From positions 62,001 through 126,000 of the forward strand of contig NZ_CAJPVG010000008.1 in the NCBI RefSeq assembly GCF_905397375.1: DNA of 64,000 bases. Reading direction: 5' to 3'. The translations under genes and the position numbers were made by a program. Within the stretch, counting starts at the first letter, position 1. Each line of letters opens with the position of its first letter. The notes under the pieces were generated by a model. That model did not search any database. It was not told where the DNA came from and saw nothing but the letters and a program-made list of their open reading frames with translations. Positions 51,857 to 60,047 of the stretch are shown here, piece by piece. Source of the stretch: Ralstonia mannitolilytica. Lineage in GTDB: Bacteria > Pseudomonadota > Gammaproteobacteria > Burkholderiales > Burkholderiaceae.

Positions 51857-52720
51857 TTACGCGGTGAACAAGCGCACGACGCTGGTCATGTTGGCCTGGC
51901 CCAGCCCGCGCGACATGGCTTCTCGGAAAACGCCCCGCGCGGCTGCCAGCACGGGCGCCGCCTCGGCTGAACCCGCCGCGTCCACGGCATAGCCGAAATC
52001 CTTCTCGATCAGCGAGACGGGAAACTGCGGCGCGAAATTGCCCGCCAGCATGGAATCCGTCAGGCGCGTGGCCACGGGGCTCCACACAGGCGTGGCGGCA
52101 ACGGCCTGCAACGCCTGCGCGGCATCGGCGCCGCAGCGCTTCAGCATCCCGATCAGCTCGGCCAACACGGCCAATTGGGCGCCGAGCAGCGCATTGGTCG
52201 AGAGCTTGACCAGCGCGCCGGCCCCGAGGGGGCCGACCCGGTGCACGGCCGCTCCCATCGCCTTCAATACCGGCTCCGCCAGCTCCGCCGTGGCGGGCTC
52301 GCCGCCCACGAGGTAGATCAGCTGCGCGGCGTCGGCCTGCGGCAGCGAACCGGCCACGGGCGCTTCGAGCAGCTTGACGCCCTTGTCCATCGCAGCCGCG
52401 CCCAGCGCCTTGACCCAATCGGGCGACAACGTGGAGCTTTCAATCGCAACGGTGCCCGCCGCCATGCCGGCCAGCGCGCCGGTTTCGGGCGCCAGCCAGA
52501 CTTGGCGCGATGCCGCGTCATCGCGCAGCATCGTCACCACGAAGGCGGCGCCGGCAGCGGCCTCACGCGGCGTCTGCGCGACCTTGGCGCCGGCGGCGGC
52601 CAGCGCGGACGCAGCCTCGGGCGAACGGTTCCACACCGTGAGGTGGTGGCCAGCGCGAACGAGGTTCAGCGCCATGCGGGAGCCCATCGCTCCCAGGCCC
52701 AGGAATGCAATCTCTGCCAT
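51857..52720 (-). CDS. NAD(P)-dependent beta-hydroxyacid dehydrogenase (3-hydroxyisobutyrate dehydrogenase-like)
   Basis: 287 residues from the ATG at 52720, preceded by aggaga. IAFLGLGAMGSRMALNLVRAGHHLTVWNRSPEAA is the cofactor-binding region. EAPVAGSLPQADAAQLIYLVGG and the catalytic-lysine region GPLGAGALVKLSTNALLGAQ are family motifs. It may oxidise a short hydroxyacid or act as a GLYR-type succinic/glyoxylate reductase; substrate not decidable. Confidence 0.9.
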   Translation of the reverse strand: MAEIAFLGLGAMGSRMALNLVRAGHHLTVWNRSPEAASALAAAGAKVAQTPREAAAGAAFVVTMLRDDAASRQVWLAPETGALAGMAAGTVAIESSTLSPDWVKALGAAAMDKGVKLLEAPVAGSLPQADAAQLIYLVGGEPATAELAEPVLKAMGAAVHRVGPLGAGALVKLSTNALLGAQLAVLAELIGMLKRCGADAAQALQAVAATPVWSPVATRLTDSMLAGNFAPQFPVSLIEKDFGYAVDAAGSAEAAPVLAAARGVFREAMSRGLGQANMTSVVRLFTA

Positions 52721-52870
52721 GGGGTTCTCTCCTGTGTGCAAACGCGTCGGGACCGCGCTGGCCCCGTGTCGCCCGGCATGATGCGCGTGCCGCAATGATC
52801 GATCCAATCGTCATTGCAGATGGCAGTCATTGCCTCCTCTGATATCAGCGCGGCAGGCAAGCCCCAAAGA

Positions 52871-52892
52871 AAAACGCGCCCGAAGGCGCGTT
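52871..52892 (-). terminator. argC terminator
   Basis: 8-bp stem AACGCGCC/GGCGCGTT with a four-base loop. On the minus strand it is followed by TTTCTTT. It lies 24 bp after the argC stop. Confidence 0.85.
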
Positions 52893-52916
52893 CCTGTTGA
52901 TTCGGTCGCGTGCCGA

Positions 52917-53930
52917 TCAGCTCGCAAAGCCGGGCGCAGCCTCGCGCACGGCATGGGCGGCGCCTTCCTCGGGAATCGGCGCTTCCACATGCAGGCTCGT
53001 CGCCTCGTCCACTCCCAGATGCACGTTCATGCATTGCACTGCTGCGCCGGCCGCGCCCTTGCCCAGGTTGTCCAGACGCGCGGTGACGACCATGCGCTCG
53101 TCCGAACCAAACACGAACAGGTCGGCGCGGTTGGTGTCGTTGGCGCCCTGCACATCGAAGAAGCCGTTGTCGAGCGTCGCAACGTTGTCGGCCGGCGCCA
53201 CGCGGATGAACTGCTCGCCCTGGTAGTAATCGGCCAGCACACGGGCGATGTCGGTCGGGCTCACCTTGCGCGCCAGGTGCTGCGGATGCAGGCCGATCGT
53301 CACGGCCAGGCCCTTGAAGAAGTTGCCGACGACCGGCGTGAAGATCGGCGCGAGGCTCAGGCGGCTCTGCACGCGCATCTCCGGCAGGTGCTTGTGCGCC
53401 AGGGCCAGCGCGTACGGGCGCGGGCTGTCGAGCTTCGGGTTATCGGCGGCGAGGTAGTCGGCGATCATCTTCTTGCCGCCGCCGCTGTAGCCCGTGAGCG
53501 AGAACGCCGTGACCGGGTAGTCGGCAGGGACGATGCCCGCATCCACCAGCGGACGCATCAGCAGCACGAACGCGCTGGCGTGGCAGCCCGGCACGGCGAT
53601 GCGCTTGGTGTTGCGCAGGCGCTCGCGCTGGCCCTGGGCCAGTTCGGGCAGGCCGTAGACCCAGTCGTCCGACGTGCGGAACGCGGTGCTGGCGTCGATG
53701 ATGCAGGTGTTCGGGTTGTTGACCAGCGAGACGGCCTCGCGCGAGGCGACATCCGGCAGGCAGAGGAATGCAACATCGGCGGCATTCAGGAATTTGGCGC
53801 GCTCGGCCGAATCCTTGCGCTTGTCTTCGGCGATGCGCAGCAGCTCGATATCGTCGCGCTGCGACAGATAGTCGAGCAGGCGAAGGCCGGTGGTGCCTTC
53901 CTGACCGTCGACGAAAACCTTGAATGCCAT
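52917..53930 (-). CDS. argC: N-acetyl-gamma-glutamyl-phosphate reductase (type 2)
   Basis: 337 residues from the ATG at 53930. KVFVDGQEGTTGLRL at the N-terminus is the short NADP-binding start of the type 2 ArgC group. The catalytic Cys116 is in IAVPGCHASAF, and YSGGGKKMI is conserved. It reduces N-acetylglutamyl phosphate in arginine synthesis. A good terminator follows. The arginine-degrading module lies about 12 kb away. Confidence 0.95.
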   Translation of the reverse strand: MAFKVFVDGQEGTTGLRLLDYLSQRDDIELLRIAEDKRKDSAERAKFLNAADVAFLCLPDVASREAVSLVNNPNTCIIDASTAFRTSDDWVYGLPELAQGQRERLRNTKRIAVPGCHASAFVLLMRPLVDAGIVPADYPVTAFSLTGYSGGGKKMIADYLAADNPKLDSPRPYALALAHKHLPEMRVQSRLSLAPIFTPVVGNFFKGLAVTIGLHPQHLARKVSPTDIARVLADYYQGEQFIRVAPADNVATLDNGFFDVQGANDTNRADLFVFGSDERMVVTARLDNLGKGAAGAAVQCMNVHLGVDEATSLHVEAPIPEEGAAHAVREAAPGFAS

Positions 53931-54057
53931 GGTGATCTCGCTAAAAAACTGGGGGCCAAAGACAACGCCGGCAAGCGGTGCCGGCGCGTAAGGTTTGCAT
54001 TGTAGCGGCTGACGAAGACATTTCCGCGGCAGCGCCATGAAGTGACTTTGATGCCGC

Positions 54058-54843
54058 TTACCAGTGCGGCTTCGTGTCGTAATCGATCGTCAGCGGCGCG
54101 TGATCGCTGAACTTGATGTCCTTGAAGATCGACGTGCGCCGCGCCGTGGCGGCAATGCCCGGCGTGGCGATCTGGTAATCGATACGCCACCCGACGTTCT
54201 TTGCGTACGCCTGGCCGCGGTTGCTCCACCAGGTGTACTGCTCGGGGCGCTGGTCGAGCGTGCGGAACACATCCACATAGCCGACCTCGTCGAACAGCTT
54301 GGTCAGCCACGCGCGCTCTTCGGGCAGGCAGCCGGAGTTCTTCTGGTTGCCCTTCCAGTTCTTGATGTCGATTTCCTTGTGGACGATGTTGACGTCGCCG
54401 CACAGCACGACCTCGCGGCCCTTTTCGTGGCGCAGGTCCTTGAGGTGCTCCATGAACAGGTCCATGAAGCGGAACTTGGCCTGCTGGCGCTCTTCGCCGC
54501 TGGAGCCCGACGGCACGTAGACCGAGATGATCGACAGCTTGCCGTAGCGGGCCTCGACGTAGCGGCCTTCCGCATCGAACTCGCCGTTATCGAAGCCGAT
54601 GATGACCTCGTCGGGCTTGTGGCGCGTGTAGATTCCCGCGCCGCTGTAGCCCTTCTTCACCGCGTGCTGGAACACGCCGTGGTAACCGTGCGGCGCCAGG
54701 AATTCAGGCGTCATGTCGTCTTGCGCGCATTTCAGTTCCTGCACGCAGACGAAATCGGCGTCCTGCTTGCCCATCCACTCGAAAAAGCCCTTGCTGGCAG
54801 CGGAGCGAACGCCGTTGAGGTTGGCGGAAATGATGCGTAACAT
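54058..54843 (-). CDS. xth: Exodeoxyribonuclease III
   Basis: 261 residues. RIISANLNGVRSAASKGFFEWM and DADFVCVQELKCAQDD bear the metal ligands; VVLCGDVNIVHKEIDIKN and the C-terminal KFSDHAPLTIDYD are classic Exo III/AP endonuclease motifs. It repairs abasic sites. It is divergent from pyrE with only 32 bp between, an arrangement common in proteobacteria. Confidence 0.96.
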   Translation of the reverse strand: MLRIISANLNGVRSAASKGFFEWMGKQDADFVCVQELKCAQDDMTPEFLAPHGYHGVFQHAVKKGYSGAGIYTRHKPDEVIIGFDNGEFDAEGRYVEARYGKLSIISVYVPSGSSGEERQQAKFRFMDLFMEHLKDLRHEKGREVVLCGDVNIVHKEIDIKNWKGNQKNSGCLPEERAWLTKLFDEVGYVDVFRTLDQRPEQYTWWSNRGQAYAKNVGWRIDYQIATPGIAATARRTSIFKDIKFSDHAPLTIDYDTKPHW

Positions 54844-54875
54844 GGCGGGACTTTTTTGCGGACCAGAGAAAAAAG

Positions 54876-55553
54876 ATGAGCCAAAACAGCGAGTTGCGCC
54901 AATCCTTCATCCGCTTTGCGGTGGAAGCCGGCGTGCTGTCGTTCGGGGAATTCGTGACCAAGGCGGGGCGGACGTCGCCCTATTTCTTCAACGCCGGCAA
55001 GTTTGCTGACGGCGCACTGCTGGGCCAAGTCGCGCAATTCTATGCGAAAACCCTGCTCGACTCGGGCGTGGAGTTCGACATGCTGTTCGGGCCGGCATAC
55101 AAGGGCATCACCCTGGCAAGCGCCACGGCCGTGGCATTGGCCGGGCTCGGACGCAACGTCGGCTTTGCGTACAACCGCAAGGAAGCCAAGGACCACGGCG
55201 AGGGCGGCAGCCTCGTCGGCGCCAAGCTGCAAGGGCGCGTGGTGATCGTCGATGACGTGATCTCTGCCGGCACCTCGGTGCGCGAATCGGTCGAGCTGAT
55301 CCGCGCGGCGGGCGCCACGCCTGCGGCCGTGCTGATCCTCATGGACCGGATGGAGCGCAGCGGCAATGCGCAGGATATCGGCGAGCGCTCTGCTGTGCAG
55401 GATGTGCAGGCTCAATACGGTATGCCGGTTGTGTCGATTGCCAATCTGGATGACTTGCTGGGGTATCTGGATAGCGCCGGCGACCCGGCGCTGGCGGGGT
55501 ATCGGGATAAGGCTGCGGCTTACCGGGACAAATACGGCGTTAGCGCTATCTGA
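54876..55553 (+). CDS. pyrE: Orotate phosphoribosyltransferase
   Basis: 225 residues. The PRPP-binding motif is VVIVDDVISAGTSVRESVEL; FGPAYKGITLASATA and FAYNRKEAKDHGEGG are characteristic. It makes orotidine monophosphate in pyrimidine synthesis. A strong intrinsic terminator follows at once and then intergenic element E6. Confidence 0.97.
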   Translation: MSQNSELRQSFIRFAVEAGVLSFGEFVTKAGRTSPYFFNAGKFADGALLGQVAQFYAKTLLDSGVEFDMLFGPAYKGITLASATAVALAGLGRNVGFAYNRKEAKDHGEGGSLVGAKLQGRVVIVDDVISAGTSVRESVELIRAAGATPAAVLILMDRMERSGNAQDIGERSAVQDVQAQYGMPVVSIANLDDLLGYLDSAGDPALAGYRDKAAAYRDKYGVSAI

Positions 55554-55571
55554 TTCTTCTTCGCGTTCGAG

Positions 55572-55613
55572 AAAACCCCGGTGGTGTTGTTCGCCGGGGT
55601 TTTGTTTTTTTTG
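55572..55613 (+). terminator. pyrE intrinsic terminator
   Basis: 10-bp stem AAAACCCCGG/CCGGGGTTTT (55572-55581 with 55594-55603), then a T-rich tract. It lies 19 bp past the pyrE stop, so element E6 downstream would mostly not be in the pyrE mRNA unless there is readthrough. Confidence 0.9.
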
Positions 55614-55842
55614 GCACATCCCTTGTTTCACCCCCTGCCGGGGGCGACTCACTTTCTTTGTCTTGCCAAAGAAAGTAAGCAAAGAAAGGCGCGCCCGATG
55701 CGGCGACCCCCTCCTTGAATTTCTGTGACCGTGCGGGGAAGGAGGCAAACTCGCTTCGCTCAGACAAGCCTCCTTCCTTTTTCCGCCCGCTCACACAAAT
55801 TCAAGGCGCCGCACAGGGCAGGGAAAGGCCAAACCATCGATT
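55613..55842 (+). repeat. Intergenic structured repeat, copy E6
   Basis: Full copy, head facing pyrE. Head hairpin ACTTTCTTTG/CAAAGAAAGT. Main hairpin 55699-55813: TGCGGCG/CGCCGCA, CTTGAATTT/AAATTCAAG, TGTGA/TCACA, GAAGGAGGC/GCCTCCTTC. The loop contains ACTCGCTTCGCTCAGACA. The 78 bp between E6 and E7 hold nothing recognisable. Confidence 0.85.
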
Positions 55843-55920
55843 ACCAGTGCCGTAGCAATCCACAGCACAACGCGAAGCAAAGCGAGCAACAGCAACACAA
55901 TCCGGAGCCACCCACGTCAG

Positions 55921-56160
55921 CACACCGACGGTGTGGCCTTTGACGTTCCTGCCCTAGATGGCGCCTTGGATTTTTGTAAGCGGGCGGAAAAAAGACGGGA
56001 AACTGTCTGAGCGAAGCGAGTTTTTCCCGTCTCCGCCCGGTTACAAAAATCCAAGGAGGGGGTCGCCATCTCGGGCGCGCCTTTCTTTGGTTACTTTCTT
56101 TGGCAAGACAAAGAAAGTGACTCAGCCCCGGCAGGGGATGAAACAAGGATGCACCACCAG
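55921..56160 (-). repeat. Intergenic structured repeat, copy E7 (inverted relative to E6)
   Basis: Full copy with its head next to the ppk2 3' end. Main hairpin 55957-56070: GATGGCG/CGCCATC, CTTGGATTTTTGTAA/TTACAAAAATCCAAG, GCGGGCGG/CCGCCCG, GACGGGAAA/TTTCCCGTC. The loop in element orientation reads ACTCGCTTCGCTCAGACA. The tail begins with a perfect palindrome CACACCGACGGTGTG at 55921-55935. E6 and E7 together form a second long inverted pair. Confidence 0.85.
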
Positions 56161-56196
56161 CAACAAAATCAAACAACAAAACCAACCACCAAACCC

Positions 56197-57024
56197 CTAC
56201 TCAATCCTAAGCGCCTCAAACGCCGGATTCCCCTCCGGATACTGAGGCTTCATCCCCTCGAACACCTCCAACAGGATCTCCGCGACCATCAGATTCCGGT
56301 GCGTCTTGGAATCCGCGGGGATCACATACCACGGCGCGTGCGGCGTGGCGGTGGCGTTGATCGCCGCCCCGTAGGCCTCCATGTACCCGTCCCACAGCTT
56401 GCGCTCTTCCATATCCGCCGGGTCGAACTTCCAGTGCTTGTGCGGATCGTCGATGCGTTCCTGCAGGCGCTTGCGCTGTTCGTCCTTCGAGATGTGCAGG
56501 AAGCATTTGACGATGGTCGTGCCGGTATCGACGAGCATCTGTTCAAACGCGTTGATGTGGCCGTAACGGCGCTTGCATTCGGCGGCGTCGATGTCGCCGT
56601 GCACGCGCGTGATCAGCACGTCTTCGTAATGGCTGCGGTTGAAGATGACGATCTCGCCGCGGGCGGGCGTCTGGGCGTGCACGCGCCACAGGTAATCGTG
56701 CGCGAGCTCTTGCGGCGTCGGTGCCTTGAAGCCGACCACGCGCAGGCCCAGCGGGTCCATGGCGCGGAACACGCCTCGCACGGTGCCATCCTTGCCTGAC
56801 GTATCCATGCCCTGCAGGATGACAAGCACCTTGCGCCGATGCTCGGCATAGAGAGTGTCCTGCAGCGCATCGAGCCTGGCCGCCACCTCGGCCAGCCGCG
56901 CGTTGTCGTCGGACTTGCTGCCAGTGGAGAAAGGCTTGGCGGAGGCATCCAGCTTCGCGATCTTGAACTTGCTGCTGCCGTCGAAGCGATAGTCGTCAAG
57001 CCGGTTCGTGCCGTTCGAGCCCAC
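56197..57024 (-). CDS. ppk2: Polyphosphate kinase 2 family protein
   Basis: 275 residues with a GTG start at 57024 behind a strong aggagg. Walker A GMDTSGKDG at 72-80, then VRGVFRAMDPLGLRVVGFKAPTPQELAHDYLWRVHAQTPARGEIVIFNRSHYEDVLITRVHG. The lid/basic region (KCFLHISKDEQRKRLQERIDDPHKHWKF) is typical of single-domain PPK2 enzymes, apparently of the class that can phosphorylate NMP and NDP. It uses polyphosphate to make nucleotides. It follows dapF on the same strand after 49 bp. Confidence 0.93.
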   Translation of the reverse strand: MGSNGTNRLDDYRFDGSSKFKIAKLDASAKPFSTGSKSDDNARLAEVAARLDALQDTLYAEHRRKVLVILQGMDTSGKDGTVRGVFRAMDPLGLRVVGFKAPTPQELAHDYLWRVHAQTPARGEIVIFNRSHYEDVLITRVHGDIDAAECKRRYGHINAFEQMLVDTGTTIVKCFLHISKDEQRKRLQERIDDPHKHWKFDPADMEERKLWDGYMEAYGAAINATATPHAPWYVIPADSKTHRNLMVAEILLEVFEGMKPQYPEGNPAFEALRIE

Positions 57025-57073
57025 GGTGCCTCCTGTTGTTCTGACGATGCGGCAGCCGGCCGCGCGGTACGGC

Positions 57074-57958
57074 TTATGCCTGGCGGCCTGCGGGAAGCTT
57101 CAGCGCGTCCAGGTCCAGCGTGCCCTCGAACACCGTGGTGGCGGGGCCGGTCATCATCACGGGTTGGCCGACACCGGCCCACGCGATGGTGAGATCGCCG
57201 CCGTGCGTAGCCACCTTGACGGGCGAATCGAGCAGCCCGCGCCGGATGCCGGCCACCACGGCCGCACAGGCACCCGTGCCACAAGCAAGCGTCTCGCCTG
57301 CGCCGCGCTCGTACACGCGCAGGCGGATGGAATGGCGGTCGACGATCTGCATGAACCCCGCGTTCACGCGACGCGGAAACACCGTGTGCGATTCGATCAG
57401 CGGGCCGTCTTCGAGCACGGGAAAGGCCTCGGCGTCGTCGACCACCTGCACGGCGTGCGGGTTGCCCATCGACACGGTGGACAGCCACGCCGTGCGGCCA
57501 TTGATCTGCAGCGCGTGAAGCGTATCTTCGCCTTCCACGCGCGTGGGCAGGCCGTCCGGCACGAACGGCAAGCGCTCGGCCTCGAACACGGGCGCGCCCA
57601 TGTCGACGGTCACCTGGCCATCGTCCTGCATCGTGAGCGTGGCGATGCCGTTCATGACTTCCACGCGCACGGTGCGCTTGTCGGTCAGGCCGCGGTCGGT
57701 GACGAACTTGACGAAGCAGCGGGCGCCGTTGCCGCAGTGCTCCACCTCGCCGCCGTCGTGGTTGAAGATGCGGTAGCGGAAATCGACGTCGGGCCGTGTC
57801 GAGCGCTCGACCAGCAGCAGCTGGTCTGCCCCCACGCCAAAGTGGCGGTCGGCAATGGCGCGCCACTGCTCGGGCGTGAAGTCGATGGGCGTCTGGATGC
57901 CATCGAGCACGACGAAGTCGTTGCCCGCGCCGTGCATCTTGGTGAAGTGCAGTTTCAT
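57074..57958 (-). CDS. dapF: Diaminopimelate epimerase
   Basis: 294 residues from the ATG at 57958. FTKMHGAGNDFVVLDG, the first catalytic Cys in VEHCGNGARCFV and the second in LACGTGACAAVVAG are diagnostic. It converts LL- to meso-diaminopimelate for lysine and peptidoglycan. It lies just downstream of the two lipid A acyltransferase genes in a leftward series (lpxL-like, lpxL-like, dapF, ppk2). Confidence 0.97.
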   Translation of the reverse strand: MKLHFTKMHGAGNDFVVLDGIQTPIDFTPEQWRAIADRHFGVGADQLLLVERSTRPDVDFRYRIFNHDGGEVEHCGNGARCFVKFVTDRGLTDKRTVRVEVMNGIATLTMQDDGQVTVDMGAPVFEAERLPFVPDGLPTRVEGEDTLHALQINGRTAWLSTVSMGNPHAVQVVDDAEAFPVLEDGPLIESHTVFPRRVNAGFMQIVDRHSIRLRVYERGAGETLACGTGACAAVVAGIRRGLLDSPVKVATHGGDLTIAWAGVGQPVMMTGPATTVFEGTLDLDALKLPAGRQA

Positions 57959-58048
57959 GGCAGGCCGCGCAGACGCGGCAATGAGCGATCGGAAAGCGCC
58001 CATTCTAAAGCGAGCCGGGCGGCCGCGGCCGAAGCCGGGAACCGCGGC

Positions 58049-58942
58049 TCAGTAGATGCCGGGCATGCCCTCGGGCCGGTGCTTGAAGCGCTTGTGCACC
58101 CAGTAGTACTCGCTGATGCGCGGACGGATGGCGTCTTCAAAGAAGGCGTTGATGCGGCGCGTGTCGGCGGTCAGGTCGCCGGTGGGGTAGTTTTCCCACG
58201 CGGGCAGGATGCGCAGCGCATAGCCCTGGTAATTCGGCAGGATCTCGGTGTACATCGGCACGACCTTGGCGCCCGTCAGCGCCGCCATGCGCGGGATGGC
58301 GTTGAGCGTCAACGCCGGCACGCCGAAGAACGGCACGAACTCGGCGTCGCGCTCGCCGAAATCCATGTCGGAGATGAGCTGCAGCGCCTCGCCGCGCTTG
58401 AGGGTGCGCATGATCTGGCGGATGTTCTCGCTGCGCTCGAGCATGGTCGCGCCAAAGCGGCTGCGCAGCGTCTTCACGGCGGCGTCCAGCGCCGGATTGG
58501 CCATGTGCGTGTACAGCGAACAGCCCGCGTTGCCGACGTTCTTGCGCAAATAGTCGGTGAGCGCCAGCGCGCCGATCTCCACACCCGACAGGTGCAGCGT
58601 CACGAGGATATGCGGCTGGCCGTGCAGCGCCGGCAGGTTGGCCCGGTCGTCGATCCTCACCACGCGGTTCAGGCGCTTCTCCGATGCGTACCAGGCAAAC
58701 GAGCGCTCCGCAAAGCTGCGGAACACCTTGCGGAAGACCTCGTGCGCCAGCGCCTCGCGCTCGGCATCGGACTTCTCGGGAAAGCACGCCTTCAGGTTGG
58801 CCAGCACCACGCGGCGCCGGCTGTTCGGAATGCGGTACAGCAGCCCGCCCAGCCCCTCGCCAAAGCGGGCGACAAACCCGTACGGAAAGAAAGACAGCAG
58901 CCACAGGAAACCCAGGCCGAGTTTGGCAAAGAAACGTTCCAT
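58049..58942 (-). CDS. Lipid A biosynthesis lauroyl/myristoyl acyltransferase (LpxL/HtrB family), copy 1
   Basis: 297 residues from the ATG at 58942. An N-terminal membrane anchor (GLGFLWLLSFFPYGFVARF) is followed by the HX4E active site in LVTLHLSGVEIGAL. ERSENIRQIMRTLKRGEALQLISDMDFGERDAEFVPFFGV and EYYWVHKRFKHRP are LpxL/LpxM landmarks. It adds a secondary acyl chain to lipid A at the inner membrane. It begins 13 bp after the stop of the upstream homologue. Confidence 0.95.
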   Translation of the reverse strand: MERFFAKLGLGFLWLLSFFPYGFVARFGEGLGGLLYRIPNSRRRVVLANLKACFPEKSDAEREALAHEVFRKVFRSFAERSFAWYASEKRLNRVVRIDDRANLPALHGQPHILVTLHLSGVEIGALALTDYLRKNVGNAGCSLYTHMANPALDAAVKTLRSRFGATMLERSENIRQIMRTLKRGEALQLISDMDFGERDAEFVPFFGVPALTLNAIPRMAALTGAKVVPMYTEILPNYQGYALRILPAWENYPTGDLTADTRRINAFFEDAIRPRISEYYWVHKRFKHRPEGMPGIY

Positions 58943-58955
58943 AAAGTCAGCAGCG

Positions 58956-59804
58956 TCAGACAGCGGGCGGGGCGTCCACACCCTTTGGCTGCTTGTAGCG
59001 GTTATAGCCCCAGAGATATTGCGTCGGCGCCAGGGCAATCAATTGTTCGATTTCGGCATTGATCCGGCCGGCGGCCTGCGCCACGTCTTCGGGCAGCGTT
59101 TCTAGCACGCGCATGTGGGCCCGATAGCCTTTGCCGCGCGGCAGGCGCTCGCCGAACATCAGTACGATCGGCGCGCCGGACAGCCGGTGCAGCCGGTGCA
59201 CCAGCGTCATCGTATACGCAGGCTTGCCGAAGAACGGCGCCCACACGCCTTCGCCGGCAGTGGGCGTCTGGTCGGGCAGGATGCCGACGGCCTCCCCGCG
59301 CTTGAGCGCGCGCACCACCATGCGCACGCCGCGCGGGTCGGCCGGCGCCATGTGCATGTTGGGCCGGGTGCGCATGGTCTCGATCCAGGCGCGCAAGCGC
59401 TCCTGGTGCGGCGGCTTGAACATCGCCGTGATCGGGCGGCGCTGCGCATACGCCTGCGGCAGCACTTCGAAGCAGCCAAGGTGCGGGGTCAGGAAGATGA
59501 TGCCGCGGCCGTCCTCGAGCAGGCGTTCGTAGGTCGGCCAGCAATCGTCGAGCAGGCCGGGCGCGACCTTCAGTGAATCCTTGCGCACCCAGAAGTACGG
59601 CATCTCGAACACCATGCGGCCCGCGGACCGGCCGGCCTCCTTCAGCATGGCGGGGGTGACGTCGGGATAGGCGTGGCGGAAGTTGGCGATGAGCCGGTCG
59701 TGATAGCGCCCCGGCACCTTCGCGGCCAGGGCCCCCAGCCAGCCGCCCAGCGCCTGCAGCCACGACAGCGGCCAGCGTGAAAACAGCCAGAACAGGAAGG
59801 TCAT
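58956..59804 (-). CDS. Lipid A biosynthesis acyltransferase (LpxL/HtrB family), copy 2
   Basis: 282 residues from the ATG at 59804. The HX4E motif is in IFLTPHLGCFEVLPQA; the downstream MRMVV..KRGEAVGILPDQTPTAGEGVWAPFFGKPAYTM segment matches the family. It differs clearly from copy 1, so the pair probably adds different secondary chains. The gene is divergent from metK, sharing a 243-bp intergenic region. Confidence 0.94.
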   Translation of the reverse strand: MTFLFWLFSRWPLSWLQALGGWLGALAAKVPGRYHDRLIANFRHAYPDVTPAMLKEAGRSAGRMVFEMPYFWVRKDSLKVAPGLLDDCWPTYERLLEDGRGIIFLTPHLGCFEVLPQAYAQRRPITAMFKPPHQERLRAWIETMRTRPNMHMAPADPRGVRMVVRALKRGEAVGILPDQTPTAGEGVWAPFFGKPAYTMTLVHRLHRLSGAPIVLMFGERLPRGKGYRAHMRVLETLPEDVAQAAGRINAEIEQLIALAPTQYLWGYNRYKQPKGVDAPPAV

Positions 59805-59891
59805 GCGTGCGTGCGCGAAAGCAGTGTTGGTCGCAGTCGACAGGGCAGCAGGGTCTTGACAGGCCGTGCTGCGGCCCCAAAAAGTGCCGCG

Positions 59892-59897
59892 TATAAT
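59892..59897 (+). promoter_or_regulatory. Probable -10 element for metK
   Basis: A perfect TATAAT 151 bp upstream of the metK start, with no good -35 at 17 bp. It would give a leader of about 145 nt. On the opposite strand the same patch offers TATTAT for the leftward acyltransferase genes. Confidence 0.5.
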
Positions 59898-59902
59898 AGC
59901 GC

Positions 59903-60047
59903 GATTCGCCGAGTTAACTGACAACTTGCGGGGCGAATCCTCGGGCCGGGCCACAAACCTGGGCGAGGCAGCAAAATACCGCTAAAGCGTCGCCGGCCGT
60001 GGCACAAACGGATTGGCAACGTGATAGCCAATCTGGAGCTAACAGCC
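59903..60047 (+). other. Structured 5' leader of metK (candidate cis-regulatory RNA)
   Basis: A perfect 8-bp stem GATTCGCC/GGCGAATC (59903-59910 with 59932-59939) comes first. CCTCG/CGAGG then brackets GCCACAAACC; a 5-bp GGCGA/TCGCC stem follows, enclosing CGC-TAAA-GCG; and finally GATTGGC/GCCAATC (60011-60017 with 60027-60033) lies right against the GGAG Shine-Dalgarno at 60035-60038. The motif GCCACAAACC/GGCACAAACG occurs twice. Known SAM or SAH riboswitch cores could not be matched with confidence. Confidence 0.5.

Noticed and set aside
59903..60047. metK leader as a known SAM-II or SAH riboswitch
   Set aside because: Only a short GCTAAA-like piece matches; the pseudoknot core could not be built by eye, so no class name is given.
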